From contig JACCLO010000004.1 in the NCBI GenBank assembly GCA_029448655.1, forward strand, positions 4,278,001 to 4,342,000: a DNA stretch of 64,000 nucleotides. Reading direction: 5' to 3'. Numbering within the stretch: position 1 is the first letter of the stretch; the number at the start of each line of letters is the position of its first letter. Made by a program: the position numbers and the translations under genes. The notes beneath the pieces are model-generated. The model was given only the letters and a program-made list of their open reading frames with translations, was not told where the DNA came from and made no database searches. Origin of the DNA: Wolfiporia cocos. Lineage: Eukaryota; Basidiomycota; Agaricomycetes; Polyporales; Phaeolaceae. Below, in pieces: positions 37,635-50,980 of the stretch.

Positions 37635-39717
37635 TGCGATGGAGTCCCTGGGTTCTGCTGTGGTTCTTCCTCGCACTCTCCTACACCTTTATACCTGTCT
37701 CTGGCATAGATCAAACACAGTTTGGGCTAGTCGCATTCCTCATTATCCCCAAAAGCAAACACCGAGGCGTGACCGTACGCATTCATTACCGCGGGCGGAC
37801 TAGTGATGAGTACGATGCTGGCAGAACGCGAAACATAAACGCCAGCTCGAGCGTTTCAGAGCACCAACGTCGATCTAAGCAAAAAAACGGTGTTCCGCAC
37901 GAACTAAAGATGTGCACATTCTTCAGGAATGCCCTCATAACACCCGGACCGCTGAAGATTTAGCCCAGCTGTTCGTTGAACTCAGATGCCATCAGCGCCG
38001 CCGCAAGACCTTGAAATACAAAAACGGGGGATACCACTCCGCCAAGGCGGTAGGGTAGGCGCACTGCTACAAAAATTAGTTTGTCTGCGGCCGTAGACGA
38101 TGTATCTGTCGCCTTCCAGGTCACATAGCTTGATACAATATTGTACACTGAGACCAGATCAGTCTGATTGTTGAGAACTTGCATGCTGCATAATTGTTTT
38201 CGGTAATGAGACGGACCCCGGCTTTGGAAAGATATAGGATTGGCCGTCCACATCCGTAATGAATATGGCCGAGCTCCGCATGCGGATATGTACTGCTCTA
38301 ATCAGCCCTGGACTCAGATTCATGTAAAGACTCATCAACTACATTGGACGCCGATACCTACTATGGTCTGAGAATGCGCGCCTTGCCTGGCTTTGTCCGG
38401 CACTGTCGGCTCCGATGTCATAATCAGACGAGCGCTATCCATTGAACCCCTACACTGCTTCCGGTCGGATTCTAATAAGGTACTGAGTAGAATTTCATAG
38501 ATGGTATTCTTGTAGGAGGTTTGGTGAGAAATCAACCTGCCCACGACGGGTTCTGCTGTGATTCTTCAAATTTGAAATCACAGGGAGCATTGGAAGCGAG
38601 AAATTGTCAGTGGGTTGGGTATCGGTAGACATAGCCGCCAGCGCTAACCAGCCAACAGTGTCGCCCATCTCTGCATTCTCGGAGTTCAGATAGGGTGTCA
38701 ATGACCCCGCATTGTGGGGCCATCAAGCTTCTTCATATGCATCGCAATCGCACCGGCGCGTATCGTAGAGACAAAATCGCCAATTATTTTTGCTGTGAAC
38801 ATGGTAGTACGTGCTTCAACTAGTTGGCGAGAGAGCTGCAAGATGGAATGCAAACATCATACACGTATTGCTTCTTACATTCGACATGTAAAGGGTACCT
38901 ACTCAACTTCCCTTTAGTTCGAAATCTTCTTTCGCTTCCTGCGAGGTCCTGATTGAGAGATTGTAGTAGCGCGCACTATGAATGAACTCGTCGTTGGTTC
39001 AAGAGGTTTTGATCAAAGATATGATCCCAAACCCAATTGTGCCTGAACCATTGTGCCTCCTAATCTGCCGCCGAATGTCATCTTGAACATGACACAAGAC
39101 TTAGAATAGCCTGCGGTCGTCTAACTCAAGTCATCTGGTCTGCATCTGCGGTGCAAAGTTGTCCGCAGCGCTGATTTGACCTATGGCATTTCGTCACAAG
39201 ACGCTCACGGATCAACTCCATGCTCCAAATCTGAGACATACTGCCCAGAACCTGACCGCGGAGGCGCAGACTATCCCAGCAATTGGAAGAGGACAGCGGT
39301 GCAGTGCACAGAAAGCCAGCTGTCGCATTCAATCCGATGTGAGTGAAGCAGCACGACAATATCTGACGGTACTCCGAGGGTTTTAAAAGCCGATCTTGAT
39401 CTCGATCAATCCATCTCAACTTGCCACATTCAGCAGTTGTCGTACTTCGCGCTGTATCAGTCTGGGCTTATGTAACTCAGCTCTAGCGGGAATTGTAATT
39501 GTACTAGTTATCTGTCAGATACATCACTGACTTCTTACGCTATGGCAAGGCAGTGGCAGTCTAGTGTGGCAGCTTGACTGCATCATTTTCCGCAGACCAT
39601 TGCACCCCTCTACACGACTGGTTCATCTTACGCTATGCCACTGCGGCTATGGATTGAGATTATATAGCTCGAGGAGTGCTATGCTTTACATGACTCTGCA
39701 GTATAGCGGCGATCCCA
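37635..39717. other. Intergenic region between halogenase copies
   Basis: No complete gene is visible. A minus-strand frame at 37960-38253 ends with a hydrophobic stretch (VAVRLPYRLGGVVSPVFVFQ) and follows a TDTSSTAADKLI string that is vaguely like fungal multi-pass membrane proteins of the DUF6534 type. No coherent upstream exons could be assembled, so it may be a decayed gene. No transposon ends were seen. Confidence 0.35.
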
Positions 39718-39767
39718 GGTGCTGCCACCGCAGTCTCCTCCGGCCCGTCCGCGTCCGCTTTGTCGAG
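39718..39767 (-). pseudogene. Relic of a third halogenase (C-terminal codons)
   Basis: Read on the minus strand, these 50 bp give LDKADADGPEETAVAAP. Copy 1 ends with LDKADARAPEEA, more Ala and TAVAAP, so the match is clear. Copy 2 reads LDKVETQAEAVSAAA at this point and is less similar. The match stops abruptly at the Leu codon, and the sequence 5' of it is unrelated. It is a small remnant of another, copy-1-like gene in the same orientation. Confidence 0.75.
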
Positions 39768-40232
39768 GGGAAATACTGCATACCCAACGTACAATCATGT
39801 GCAGGCTACAAGTACATGTACAAGACACGGAGAGCGGGTGCATGTGTTGGAAGTGCGCGCGCATCGGGCGCGGCACACGGGTGCGATCTCGTCGCCACGG
39901 CGCGGGAGCAGTTGCGCCCCTGGTAGGATAGGGGCGGTTACACCGGATCCGGGTATGGGGGGACCGGTAGTGGTGCGGTGTTAGTATAAAGTCGAGGATA
40001 CTATGTACGTACTGGCACGCGTTTGCTATCAGAACCCACCACACCGTAGCGGGGTCCCTGGCGGGCAGTAGGGCGCGGCCGTAGTCTGGCGCGGCCCGAA
40101 TTTCTACAGCATGTACAATATCAACCAAGTTACATTTACATACATGGATCGAAACTTCAATCAAATGGAGGAGAAATCTATGCCAAAGGATACACGAAAT
40201 TGACGCAAGATATAGTGCATATTGCAATACAC
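39768..40232. other. 3' flank of halogenase copy 2
   Basis: It contains the flank repeat at 39798-39816 that also lies downstream of copy 1. No other feature is seen. Confidence 0.4.
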
Positions 40233-42360
<2,128 letters not shown>

Positions 42361-43284
42361 GGCGATGAGGCCCGTGAATAGACTTCACAACCTTTTAAGC
42401 TGTCATTGGTGAGAAACGTGACTTCGTGCGTTGACACCGCAGGTAAGAAGCAGAACCGCCTGATTAGGTTGAGCCACATATTGATAGCAGTTCGAACGGT
42501 TATGAGGTTCTCCCACTCCGGATCCCGTGCTCAAAGGAAACTACATCCCGGTTTGCTGGGCATGTCGCACGCACATAGCATTCTTGCACTATCCGATTAG
42601 CAGATGTGAGTGACTGGATTCTCGCATGGAATGTCTATGCTACATGGAAGCTGAGGGCGGCTGATGAGCACCGATTGTGCGCCGCGGCGCGAAAGAAAGC
42701 TGGTAATCCATGACGCGACTTACATCAAGGTCAGACCAAGGATACAGAATGGATGGAGGTCCAATCTCATAGGCAATGCCAGGTCACTATAACCGGTCTG
42801 TGTTGTGCCTCATTCTAATTGGAGCGATCCCCAGACCGGGATCCAACCTCGGGTTCAGTTTAACAGGAACATACAGGGTTCCAATGGCTCGCTATTAGAT
42901 TCTCTCATGCTAGTTGACAATCAAGTTTCCGAAAAAAGTCCTTGAGCCTTGTCGGTGTGCCTGGTTTGTTACATCACAGCACGGAAGGTCTGTCAAGGTG
43001 CAAGTCAAATGGTCATACGCCCATTGAAGACGCATGATAAGGCGGTTTGAATAGGAAGATCAGAAGCAGAAGCACTGAAGTGGTCAAGAATCGAGCACTG
43101 GCTGGGCCCACAGCAGCGCGTCTCGCGAATCGGGTACTTCTCGTTATATAATTCGATCCACAACACCTTCCGCATTTGGGTAATGCGCCGCGACAAGCGG
43201 ACCTCCGTCATAATCGATAATCAGTCCTTCGTGTTATGCGAACCCTTTCAGCTGCTTCTCACATCTGCTTCGAATTTACTTATA
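42361..43284. other. Divergent intergenic region, no gene seen
   Basis: It separates halogenase copy 2 (minus) from guanine deaminase (plus) and should hold both promoters. Short open frames show no protein-like content. Confidence 0.4.
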
Positions 43285-45178
43285 ATGACTACCATTTATT
43301 ACGGCGGACTTGTTTCACCGACATCACTCACATCTTATCTCGCCCTCCCGCGCGCCCTGCTCTCTGTATCGGATGACACGGGTGACATAGAATGGCTCGA
43401 AGAGGATGTTCCAGCGGATAAGTTGAAAGACATCCTGGCGCGTTACGGCGAAGTAGATGGTGCGAACCTTCTTGAGCTCAAGCCAGGCGAATTCTTGATG
43501 CCTGGATTTATTGATACGCATACCGTAAGTGGCATGGCCCAGCCGCATGCCTTCGAGCGCATTCCATGGCCAGCTCATCTGCTCTCCATAATATAGCATG
43601 CCCCGCAGATGCCTAACATTGGGAGGTATCTACATTCTGCATTCCTCAGTAAGATGCACTGACGACTTCGTAGCGGACAGCAGTATGAATTGCTAGATTG
43701 GTTGTCTGAGGTCACGTTCCCCATGGAGGCGCGCTTCGCCGACGTGAACTTTGCGCAACAGGTTTACGAGTCGGTAGTCGGACGCATCATTGACTGTGGG
43801 GTATGTAGTAGATCCCTACGGCATCGAGGCAGTGGCCGACTAATTGGACATTCCGGTAGACCACGACATGCTGCTATTATGGGACACTGCATTTAGACGC
43901 GACGAAGAAATTAGCAGACATTGTATATGCTCGCGGTACGCATGCTCGTGCAGATCACACTTTACCACGTCGCTAACGAATGACACAGGCCAGCGAGCCT
44001 TCGTCGGGGTAGGTGAGCCCTTCTCCCTTGTTCTACATTACACAGCGTGACAGCCCCCGTTCCAGAAATGTAACATGGTTCGCAACTCCCCTGAGTACTA
44101 CATCGAGCCCTCCGCAGAGGCGTCGCTAACTGCCACGCGCGAGCTCATTTCATACATCCGTGCCCTCCCTCTGAATCCACGCACGCGAGAGCCGCTCGTT
44201 CGCCCAATCCTCACCCCGCGTTTTGCCCTCTCCTGTACGCACGAGCTCCTCAGCTCCCTGGGCTCCCTTGCACGCGCAAATCTCGGCCTCGCAATCCAGA
44301 CACACGTCTCCGAGAACGCCTCGGAAATCGCGTTCACGAAGCGCTCGTTCCCCGCCGAAAGCCTGCCCTCACCGCCAGTGCAAGATGCGGAGGGCGCTGC
44401 GGCGCGGGAGACGTACACGGGCGTGTATGATGCGTTTGGACTGCTACGCGGGAACACGGTGCTCGCGCATGCCGTGCATCTCGAGAACTCGGAGGTCGAA
44501 CTGATCAAGGCGAGAGGTGCGGGTATTAGTCACTGTCCGACGAGCAACTTCAATCTGCGCAGCGGGTGCGCGAAGGTTGGTATGCTGCTGGACCGTGGCA
44601 TCAAGGTAGGCATGTCCTGATTTGTCAAGCAGCCGTCTCAATAACTTCGGCAGGTGGGTCTGGGGACGGACGTGTCGGGCGGCTTCTCGCCCTCTATCCT
44701 GAGAACAATCCAGGACGCAAGCGTCTGCTCCAAGGTCGTCGCCTTCCAGCACCAGCATTCCAAAGACGAGCTTGATCCGGATGTGTCTGCGCAGAATGAC
44801 GATAAACCCCAGCACCGCTTCGCGAATCGTCAGCTGCCCGTCGCCACTCTACTTCACCTTGCGACGCTCGGCGGCGCGCAGGTATGCAATCTCGCTGCGC
44901 GCGTCGGCTCACTCGCGCCGGGGAAGGCATTCGATGCGCTCGTTGTGAGCGCACGTAGCGATGCGGGGAACCCGGCGGTATGGGGAGCTGAGCTGGATGT
45001 AGCACTGGGTGTGGGCGCGAGTGGAGGTGAGACTGGCATGAAGGGCGGGAGAGTCCGCACGGCGACGCAGGAGCTGGAAGGAATGCTTGAGCGTTTCCTG
45101 TTTTGTGGGGACGACAGGAACATCAGGCGGGTGTACGTGCAAGGACGGCTTATTGGCGGCAAGGAGTTCAGAGGATAG
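43285..45178 (+). CDS. Guanine deaminase
   Basis: Hydrolyses guanine to xanthine and ammonia in purine salvage and nitrogen use. Starts MTTIYYGGLVSPTSLTSYLA. The amidohydrolase metal motif appears as LMPGFIDTHT|HAPQMPNIGS (HxH, split by an intron). Then come QQYELLDWLSEVTFPMEARF, TTTCCYYGTLHLDATKKLAD, RPILTPRFALSCTHELLSSL, IQTHVSENASEIAFTKRSFP, LAHAVHLENSEVELIKARGA, GISHCPTSNFNLRSG and VGLGTDVSGGFSPSIL with the metal-binding Asp. About 480 residues over seven exons, ending GGKEFRG. All metal and substrate residues I can place are present, so the gene should be active. Confidence 0.93.
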
Positions 45179-45284
45179 CAGGCTAGAGTGTAGGTAGATA
45201 TATATATATAGTACATATATCGCACAATATTTCATAAATACGGGTAGCGGATGTTAATGGTATAGTACAAATCTTGCAATTATA

Positions 45285-46742
45285 CTAGAGTACACCGTAT
45301 GAAGGGTCCTTGAAGTCACCAAATTCCCACTTGTAGCAATCCTGTTGTTCGTGAGCAATGTTGTGTAAGGCAACAATGGTATTAATGGTACTCACTACGC
45401 AGTCCTCTTCTTCCCTTGCTATTGGTACATCTAGGATGGAGCCGTCCGCACCGGTGTCCCACCCACCCTCAACCTGCGCCTCGAGTACCTTGGTAATCAC
45501 GTTCTTGATCGTATGCGTTTGCACATCGACACGCCAGCCCAGCTTGCCAACCGTGTCAAACACGATTGATTTGCCCAAGTGGCAGCGCGTCTCCAGTGCA
45601 TACCCAGCCTGCGCACATAGAGACATAGGGCCTGTGCATACTCCCTGGGGTATGGGATCTGCAGAATGGTAGACATGAGTCGCAGGAGAGCCGCCGGAGC
45701 TCGAGCTTGAGTTTATTGCAGGTGGGAGCGGGAGATGCAAGCGCTGTGCAGCAAGCCGTTCGCCTGGGGCTTCGAAAGTAACAGCGGGGAGACCGAACGT
45801 CGTCCCGAGCAGGGAAGCGAGCGAGCCACCGAGCGAGTGGCCGACTAGCCATATAGTCGACGTCGGGTACAGCTCAGTGAGGTTGTTGATGAGGTCCTGC
45901 GTTCCCACCTATTTGGCATCCTAGTAAAGTCCATATATAACCGCAGACTCACCACACCGGTACTATAGAACAAACTATCCTGGATGAGCGCATTGCTCAG
46001 GCAAGTATTATCGCACCGCCAATGGTTAGCGTAGCACTTGCACACGGTGCTGAATACCCAGGAGAAGTCGACACGTGCACAGCAGCAAGAGAAAAGTAGG
46101 TTGTCGTTATACTTGTCCTTCTTCGAGGTAGGGCCTTGCAGTGTGGTGCCCTTGATTGCAAGGACGACCGTTGCGTTCGAAGGTGAGAGGAAGACATGCC
46201 CCCGAAACCCGTTTGCATGATCCTCCCAGCCAAAAGGGAAGCTCTGAGCAGTGTCATATTGGATGCTGGGACCGGTTCAGGATAGATGGACTACGTACAT
46301 GGTTCCATGTAGGATCAATGTCATACCAGTTCTTCTGGCCAGGCAGCGCATACGCATTGCCTGTCATTTTGGCCAGCTGTGACAGCGTATGCTTGTCCTC
46401 GATATATGGGCCGAGCATTTCTACTTGTTCCCATTCTACCTCCTCGCTCTCCTGAGTATAAAGGGAGCGTAGCCGAGCATGTTGGAAGGCGGCAGTTGAC
46501 TTAGGTCGCCAGACCGTCGTCGGTCGAGCCTGTAGAGTAAACGTAGGCGTCTCGGATAGTCCATCATATATATCGAATGCATATTGTCTATCGCCAGGAT
46601 CGTAATCTGCACGAAAGCTGTACTCCTGCTGCGAGGTGAAGGAGATGGGCGTCGGCACCTGATAACCGCTCGGCGCGAGAGAGGCTACAACGTGGATACC
46701 ATAGCCGAGAAAGAGTGGAGCAGAGAGCGTGAGAGTACGCAT
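45285..46742 (-). CDS. ATG15: ATG15-type vacuolar phospholipase (class 3 lipase)
   Basis: In the family, this lipase reaches the vacuole lumen through the multivesicular body path and breaks down autophagic and MVB vesicle membranes. The start MRTLTLSAPLFLGYGIHVVA SLAPSG forms an N-terminal signal anchor. The middle reads AKMTGNAYALPGQKNWYDID, then SFPFGWEDHANGFRGHVFLS, VVLAIKGTTLQGP and CARVDFSW. The nucleophile elbow is WLVGHSLGGSLASLLG, the catalytic Asp is near HVYHSADPIPQGVC, and the probable catalytic His is in VQTHTIKNVI. The C-terminus is short and ends DPSYGVL, so the fungal Cys/Ser tail of longer homologues is absent. About 400 residues; four exons. It converges with guanine deaminase, 106 bp from its stop. 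Confidence 0.9.
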
Positions 46743-47080
46743 CCCGTAGGCTACAGGGGCATGAGCAAGGATCAGAGATGATGGAGGTTGTATGTCAAGA
46801 AATGCAGAACTTCAGACATCGGTTCACTCTCGGTTTGCAGGCGCTGTCGCGGCGGACCGCCTCAGGGTCACCAGTCCCCAACCAACCTAAATTGTCATAG
46901 ACGCCATTGGAAGCAGTCGGTCATATAGTATTCAACTTTGTTGACGAGTCCAGACCGGAAATACACTCGGGAGCGCGCCAATCGTAAGTCGAATCAGACG
47001 GCTACAAAATAAGTCAACATTCGAAATGAACAACAACAGCGAGACCACAAGAAGCGATGCCATCGATAGGTCACAGCAGG
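46743..47080. other. Intergenic gap, no gene seen
   Basis: 338 bp between two minus-strand genes. It should hold the ATG15 promoter and the 3' tail of the membrane-protein gene. Nothing else is recognised. Confidence 0.4.
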
Positions 47081-48894
47081 TCATAAAGGTCGTGTCCTAG
47101 GTGAATCTTTGCTCGCATGGAGATCCTTGATGTCAAAGAAAATGCTGAAACCAAACGCCAGGGAAAGCAAGAACGCAGCAGCAGTCCCAACATTATAGCC
47201 ATCGCACCTGAAGAGCATTGAGCGATGATCGCGAACATTAATGACATTGAACTCACCATCCAAGATAGCCGCCGACCGGGCACCTCTTGCCCATGAGTAT
47301 GAGGACAAAGGTTACGCCCCATAGTATGCATGCAACGATGTCGAATGCCATGCGAACCTTGAGCTGTTTCCTCGCCCTCTTCCATTCAGCCTCGAGGGCG
47401 AGACCAGCAAAGACCCCTCGTCGTCTCGCCGGTCGCCTCGGCTTCTGCCCCTCAGAACCAGCTTGAGTACCATCTTCGTCCCCATCCTCTCCCCATTCCT
47501 CGTCTCGCTCTCCACTGCCGCCACCGAACATGGTCGGGTCGACAATGAGATTGACTTGCACGCCTTCTCCACCACCTCCCTTTTTCTTCCTGTCCTTCTT
47601 GCTCTTCTTATCGGCGTTTGGGAAGGACTGCACGGGAAGGACCATCATTCCTCCTGGAGCTCCAGGGAAAGAAGCCTCCCTAGTACGCCGGCGGCCACCA
47701 CAGCAGCACGGATATATGAGAAAGAGGTAGGTTGTGGAAACAATCGTGAGGAAGGATAGCGCATAGAGAACATATGCAGCCAACTTGTTAGCTGGCGGAG
47801 GTGTAGATGACGTCTTGATGAGCTATGGGACAACACAGAATGAGCGGCCGAGAGACGCGGGGCAGTAATGTAGCCTGGCGAGGCGAGGGACGTACGAAAG
47901 CAGTATATACAGTCGAGACACACGCTGTTGCTGCGAGCACCACCTCCATGCACCTCATTGCTATCCTCTTCTTGGGGCCCGCCGTGATGAGCTTTCCATT
48001 CGTGTCCACACTACCGACCTTCTCGCCATCATCCTGCTGCGTTTGCGTTCCACCAAACTCGGCCTCTAGCATACGCATACGCTCCTCCTTCAGATCCGGA
48101 TCCACTAGCTTGTCTCCCTTGTTGGGGGAGGCATTCCAGGGGACGATGTTCAAGTCGCGGGAGGAGCGGGCCGGGTAGGAGGGCGGTGGCGAACGTGCGT
48201 AGGCTATATTCTCATAGTACGCGTGAGCAGGGAACGTCGGGTCAAACATGTCAGGAACGCGTGAAACACTGAGCCCGTCTCCATTAGGGAGCATAGATGG
48301 GTCGGGGAGTTTATGGGGTTTGTCGCCTTCATACCATGCTCGGGAGAAGGAGGGAAAGCGCGCAATATCAATTTCTGACCCGTTGCCTGGTAGGCGCACC
48401 TGTGGACCGTCCCTCGCGCTAGAGTGCGTATGGATAGATAGCGAAGGGTTTCCTTGAGAAGAGCGGTGGGGAAGGGAGGGAGGGGGAAGCGAGAACGGCC
48501 TGTGAGTGGGCGGACGGGAGCTGTGGTCAGAATCTGAGGGCGAGCTAGAGGCAGAAGGAGAAACCAGCGACGGCACACGCAGAGAATCAGGACTAGCAAA
48601 GGGACGTAAAGACTGGGGAGACGGCGGGTAGGAGTCGTATGCATTGAAGACGGGTTGACGGTACGAATCATTGTGTCGGTTCAAGATGGCAGCATACTCT
48701 GCGAGGTCCATAGCCTCGACAGACGCGTCTGATGGCTCACGTAGGGACACATGGTGTTGTGCAGGGAAGTAGGTACCGAACTCTTCTGGCTCGCGTCTGC
48801 GAATAGAAGGAAAGGGATCCTGTGGATCTGGAGACCAAGGTCTGCGGAAGCGAGAAGTAGGCGGAGGAGTGTCGAGGCGATACTCGGGATACAT
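47081..48894 (-). CDS. Hypothetical multi-pass membrane protein with long disordered N-terminus
   Basis: The N-terminal ~320 residues, from MYPEYRLDTPPPTSRFRRPW, are Pro/Ser-rich with many possible phosphosites. Four hydrophobic segments follow: AMRCMEVVLAATACVSTVYT, then after an intron AAYVLYALSFLTIVSTTYLF LIYP, then MAFDIVACILWGVTFVLILM, and a last exon with VGTAAAFLLSLAFGFSIFFD. Between segments 2 and 3 lies a polar loop with KKSKKDRKKKGGGG. The last intron keeps the Trp codon split as TG|G. Four transmembrane helices with a large cytosolic N-terminal tail suggest a MARVEL-like or related membrane organiser, but I do not recognise the family and that comparison is weak. Confidence 0.75.
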
Positions 48895-49316
48895 TTTCGT
48901 TAAAGGTCGTGATGTTGGTCGTTAGTCGTAACAGTCGTAATAAACAAGTTTACAAGGAGTGATACACGGGATGGCAGTGCACCGAATGCCTGCGTCGCGT
49001 TAGGCGTGGTCAGCGTCGCGAGAAAAGCAGCCTCGGTACACGAAGCGCTCATAGTCGGCGGTTCTGGCGCGCGAAGACATCGAAGTTGTCTCATTTACAT
49101 GGCAAGACCTTCCTTTGCCTGTAAGTGTAGGACCAGACGGCTCGCGGCTCGCCCTTTGTAGTCAATCCATTACAAGCCTCAGATACCCGGCACAGGCGAT
49201 AATACCATTTACATCTGTCTCGATCGTCTGTTTAATTGATGCTCTTGAATGTGATGATGGCAACGATAGAGAGGGGGAAGGGAGCTAGGATATATCCGCT
49301 GAAAGGGGGGAAAGCG
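48895..49316. other. Intergenic region, no gene seen
   Basis: 422 bp upstream of the membrane-protein gene and downstream of the F-box gene. No coding signal was recognised. Confidence 0.4.
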
Positions 49317-50744
49317 TTAAATAAGGTATCGAGCTATCAAAGCTCTGCGGAGGACACAGGATGAGGCGAGAGCAAGGTTCGGTGAAGGATTAGAAGACAC
49401 TGCGATGCAATGCTGCGTTCTGCGGAAACAGTGTCTGTGATGTGTGCCTCGTGGTGAGCTTTCTATCTTCATTTGGGTAGATGAAATTCGAACCTCAATA
49501 CTGAAAGGCCTCCAACAGTCCGCAAAGTGCTCTTCCATTCCGAGAGACACTTCGACGAGTATTCCGCGTCGGCAGCATACCTCTAAGAGATCCTCACAGC
49601 ATCTAAATCCGAAGCCGCCAGGCTGAAAGGGAGGACTGCATTCAGCACGTGGAAGCGGTAGCCGTAATCGAATGCAGTTCAGCGACGCGAATGTCCCGGC
49701 TGTGGCAAGACTAGCGTAGAGGATGCGGCACACCAGTGGCAGCCTCATGACAGAGGATACATCCACGGTAAGAAGACGGAGTGACGGACATGTAGGCCTA
49801 TCCTCCAGGATTTGTAGATATGTTCCTTCCTCGGGCGTGGTCCAATTAACGACATTGGGACATAGTGTTAAAATTGACTCGTTGCTGTGAGAGGCTCGCT
49901 CTTCTGGACGAGCCACGAGATGTCGGACCTTTGCGCCATGAATTCTGAGAAAGCTGGTAAGGGGGGATGACGAGCAGACATCGCGGTCGTGGCCGGCTAT
50001 CACAGTGCGGAGCGTAGGTACTGTCCATTCCGTAGTCCAAAGATTCTGGTACGAAATGGCGAGCGTGTGTACCTTGGGGAGGGCGAAGGTGCATTGCTCT
50101 GGATGGCCAGCAGTGCGTCTATCTGTCGGAGGTAATACCCACACCACTTCAAGTGTTGGCGCCAGATGGGGGAGCAGCGTTCGCAAGAGCGCGCTATCAT
50201 ACTTTAACTCGAGCCTTCGCAGGCGGCTTCCCTGAAGACCATTGCAGACGACGTGCGCAAGCCCTAAATACTGCCACAGGTACACGTCTGATGTGCAGAA
50301 CGCAGTGGAGAACACGGTCAACTTCGGGCAGCTCCTGAAGATGCGGATGAGGGCCCTTTTGTGCTCTTGGGTCCAGATATGAACGCCTTCCATCGCGAGC
50401 TCGAGACGGCGCGTCCATCGCCCAGGACTATCCGAGGAAGCCGACTTGGGACCAGAATTTCCCAGTGCAGACGCAATGCGAATGGCGTGAGCCCCGTCCA
50501 ATACCAAAAGGTATCTGAAGAGGAATTCTTTGGATATCTCCGCCCATGCCTTGCACACAAGGCATGCAGAAAGTATGGTGTTCGTGGCCTCACGATGAAG
50601 GCGTCGCAAACAGATCCCGTCTTCGTCCTCCACGAAGCACGCCATCGCGTGTTCATTGTCACAGTCATAGGCACCAGGTATGTGAGTCGCGATCGACAAT
50701 ACGATGAGCCACAACTCAACGGGAAGGCTTGCAGACGCGGGCAT
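49317..50744 (-). CDS. F-box protein, single exon
   Basis: The first ATG in frame is at 50744 (MPASASLPVELWLIVLSIAT), giving about 475 residues without introns. The F-box is at the N-terminus: LPVELWLIVLSIA, an insertion of about 30 residues, then TILSACLVCKAWAEISKEFL FRYL. The remainder is leucine-rich (LFRSCP-like LIRIFRSCPKLTVFSTAFC, SRLRRLELKYDSALLRTLLP, APTLEVVWVLP). This resembles the lineage-expanded F-box family in mushroom-forming fungi, where members act as SCF substrate receptors. Target unknown. The lack of introns contrasts with most neighbours. Confidence 0.85.
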   Translation of the reverse strand: MPASASLPVELWLIVLSIATHIPGAYDCDNEHAMACFVEDEDGICLRRLHREATNTILSACLVCKAWAEISKEFLFRYLLVLDGAHAIRIASALGNSGPKSASSDSPGRWTRRLELAMEGVHIWTQEHKRALIRIFRSCPKLTVFSTAFCTSDVYLWQYLGLAHVVCNGLQGSRLRRLELKYDSALLRTLLPHLAPTLEVVWVLPPTDRRTAGHPEQCTFALPKVHTLAISYQNLWTTEWTVPTLRTVIAGHDRDVCSSSPLTSFLRIHGAKVRHLVARPEERASHSNESILTLCPNVVNWTTPEEGTYLQILEDRPTCPSLRLLTVDVSSVMRLPLVCRILYASLATAGTFASLNCIRLRLPLPRAECSPPFQPGGFGFRCCEDLLEVCCRRGILVEVSLGMEEHFADCWRPFSIEVRISSTQMKIESSPRGTHHRHCFRRTQHCIAVSSNPSPNLALASSCVLRRALIARYLI

Positions 50745-50980
50745 GTCGGGATGATACGTCTCTTGCAAGAGGCGGGTGCCAGCCCGCAGCCGATGGCATG
50801 CTACCGACAGAGTCCGGGGCTACCGTCGTCGGGCTATAAATAGGCGCCGTGCTAGTAGCCACCCACCATGTGGCCCGGTGTGGCCGGCGAATCACTGATT
50901 AAAACCTAGCAGCGCATACGACTGATCGCTCCGGTATGGGGAAAAATGAATCAGAAACTGTGCGAGTAGACAGAAGGCGT

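Noticed and set aside
37960..38253. 97-codon minus-strand frame with a hydrophobic end
   Set aside because: It may be a relic of a membrane protein, but no upstream exons fit; kept only as a note in the intergenic entry.
45197..45216. TA-rich run after the guanine deaminase stop
   Set aside because: Simple AT microsatellite in a short 3' intergenic gap; not informative.
49460..49500. A GGTTCGAATT string on the minus strand that resembles a tRNA B box
   Set aside because: It lies inside the F-box coding sequence, and no cloverleaf could be folded around it.
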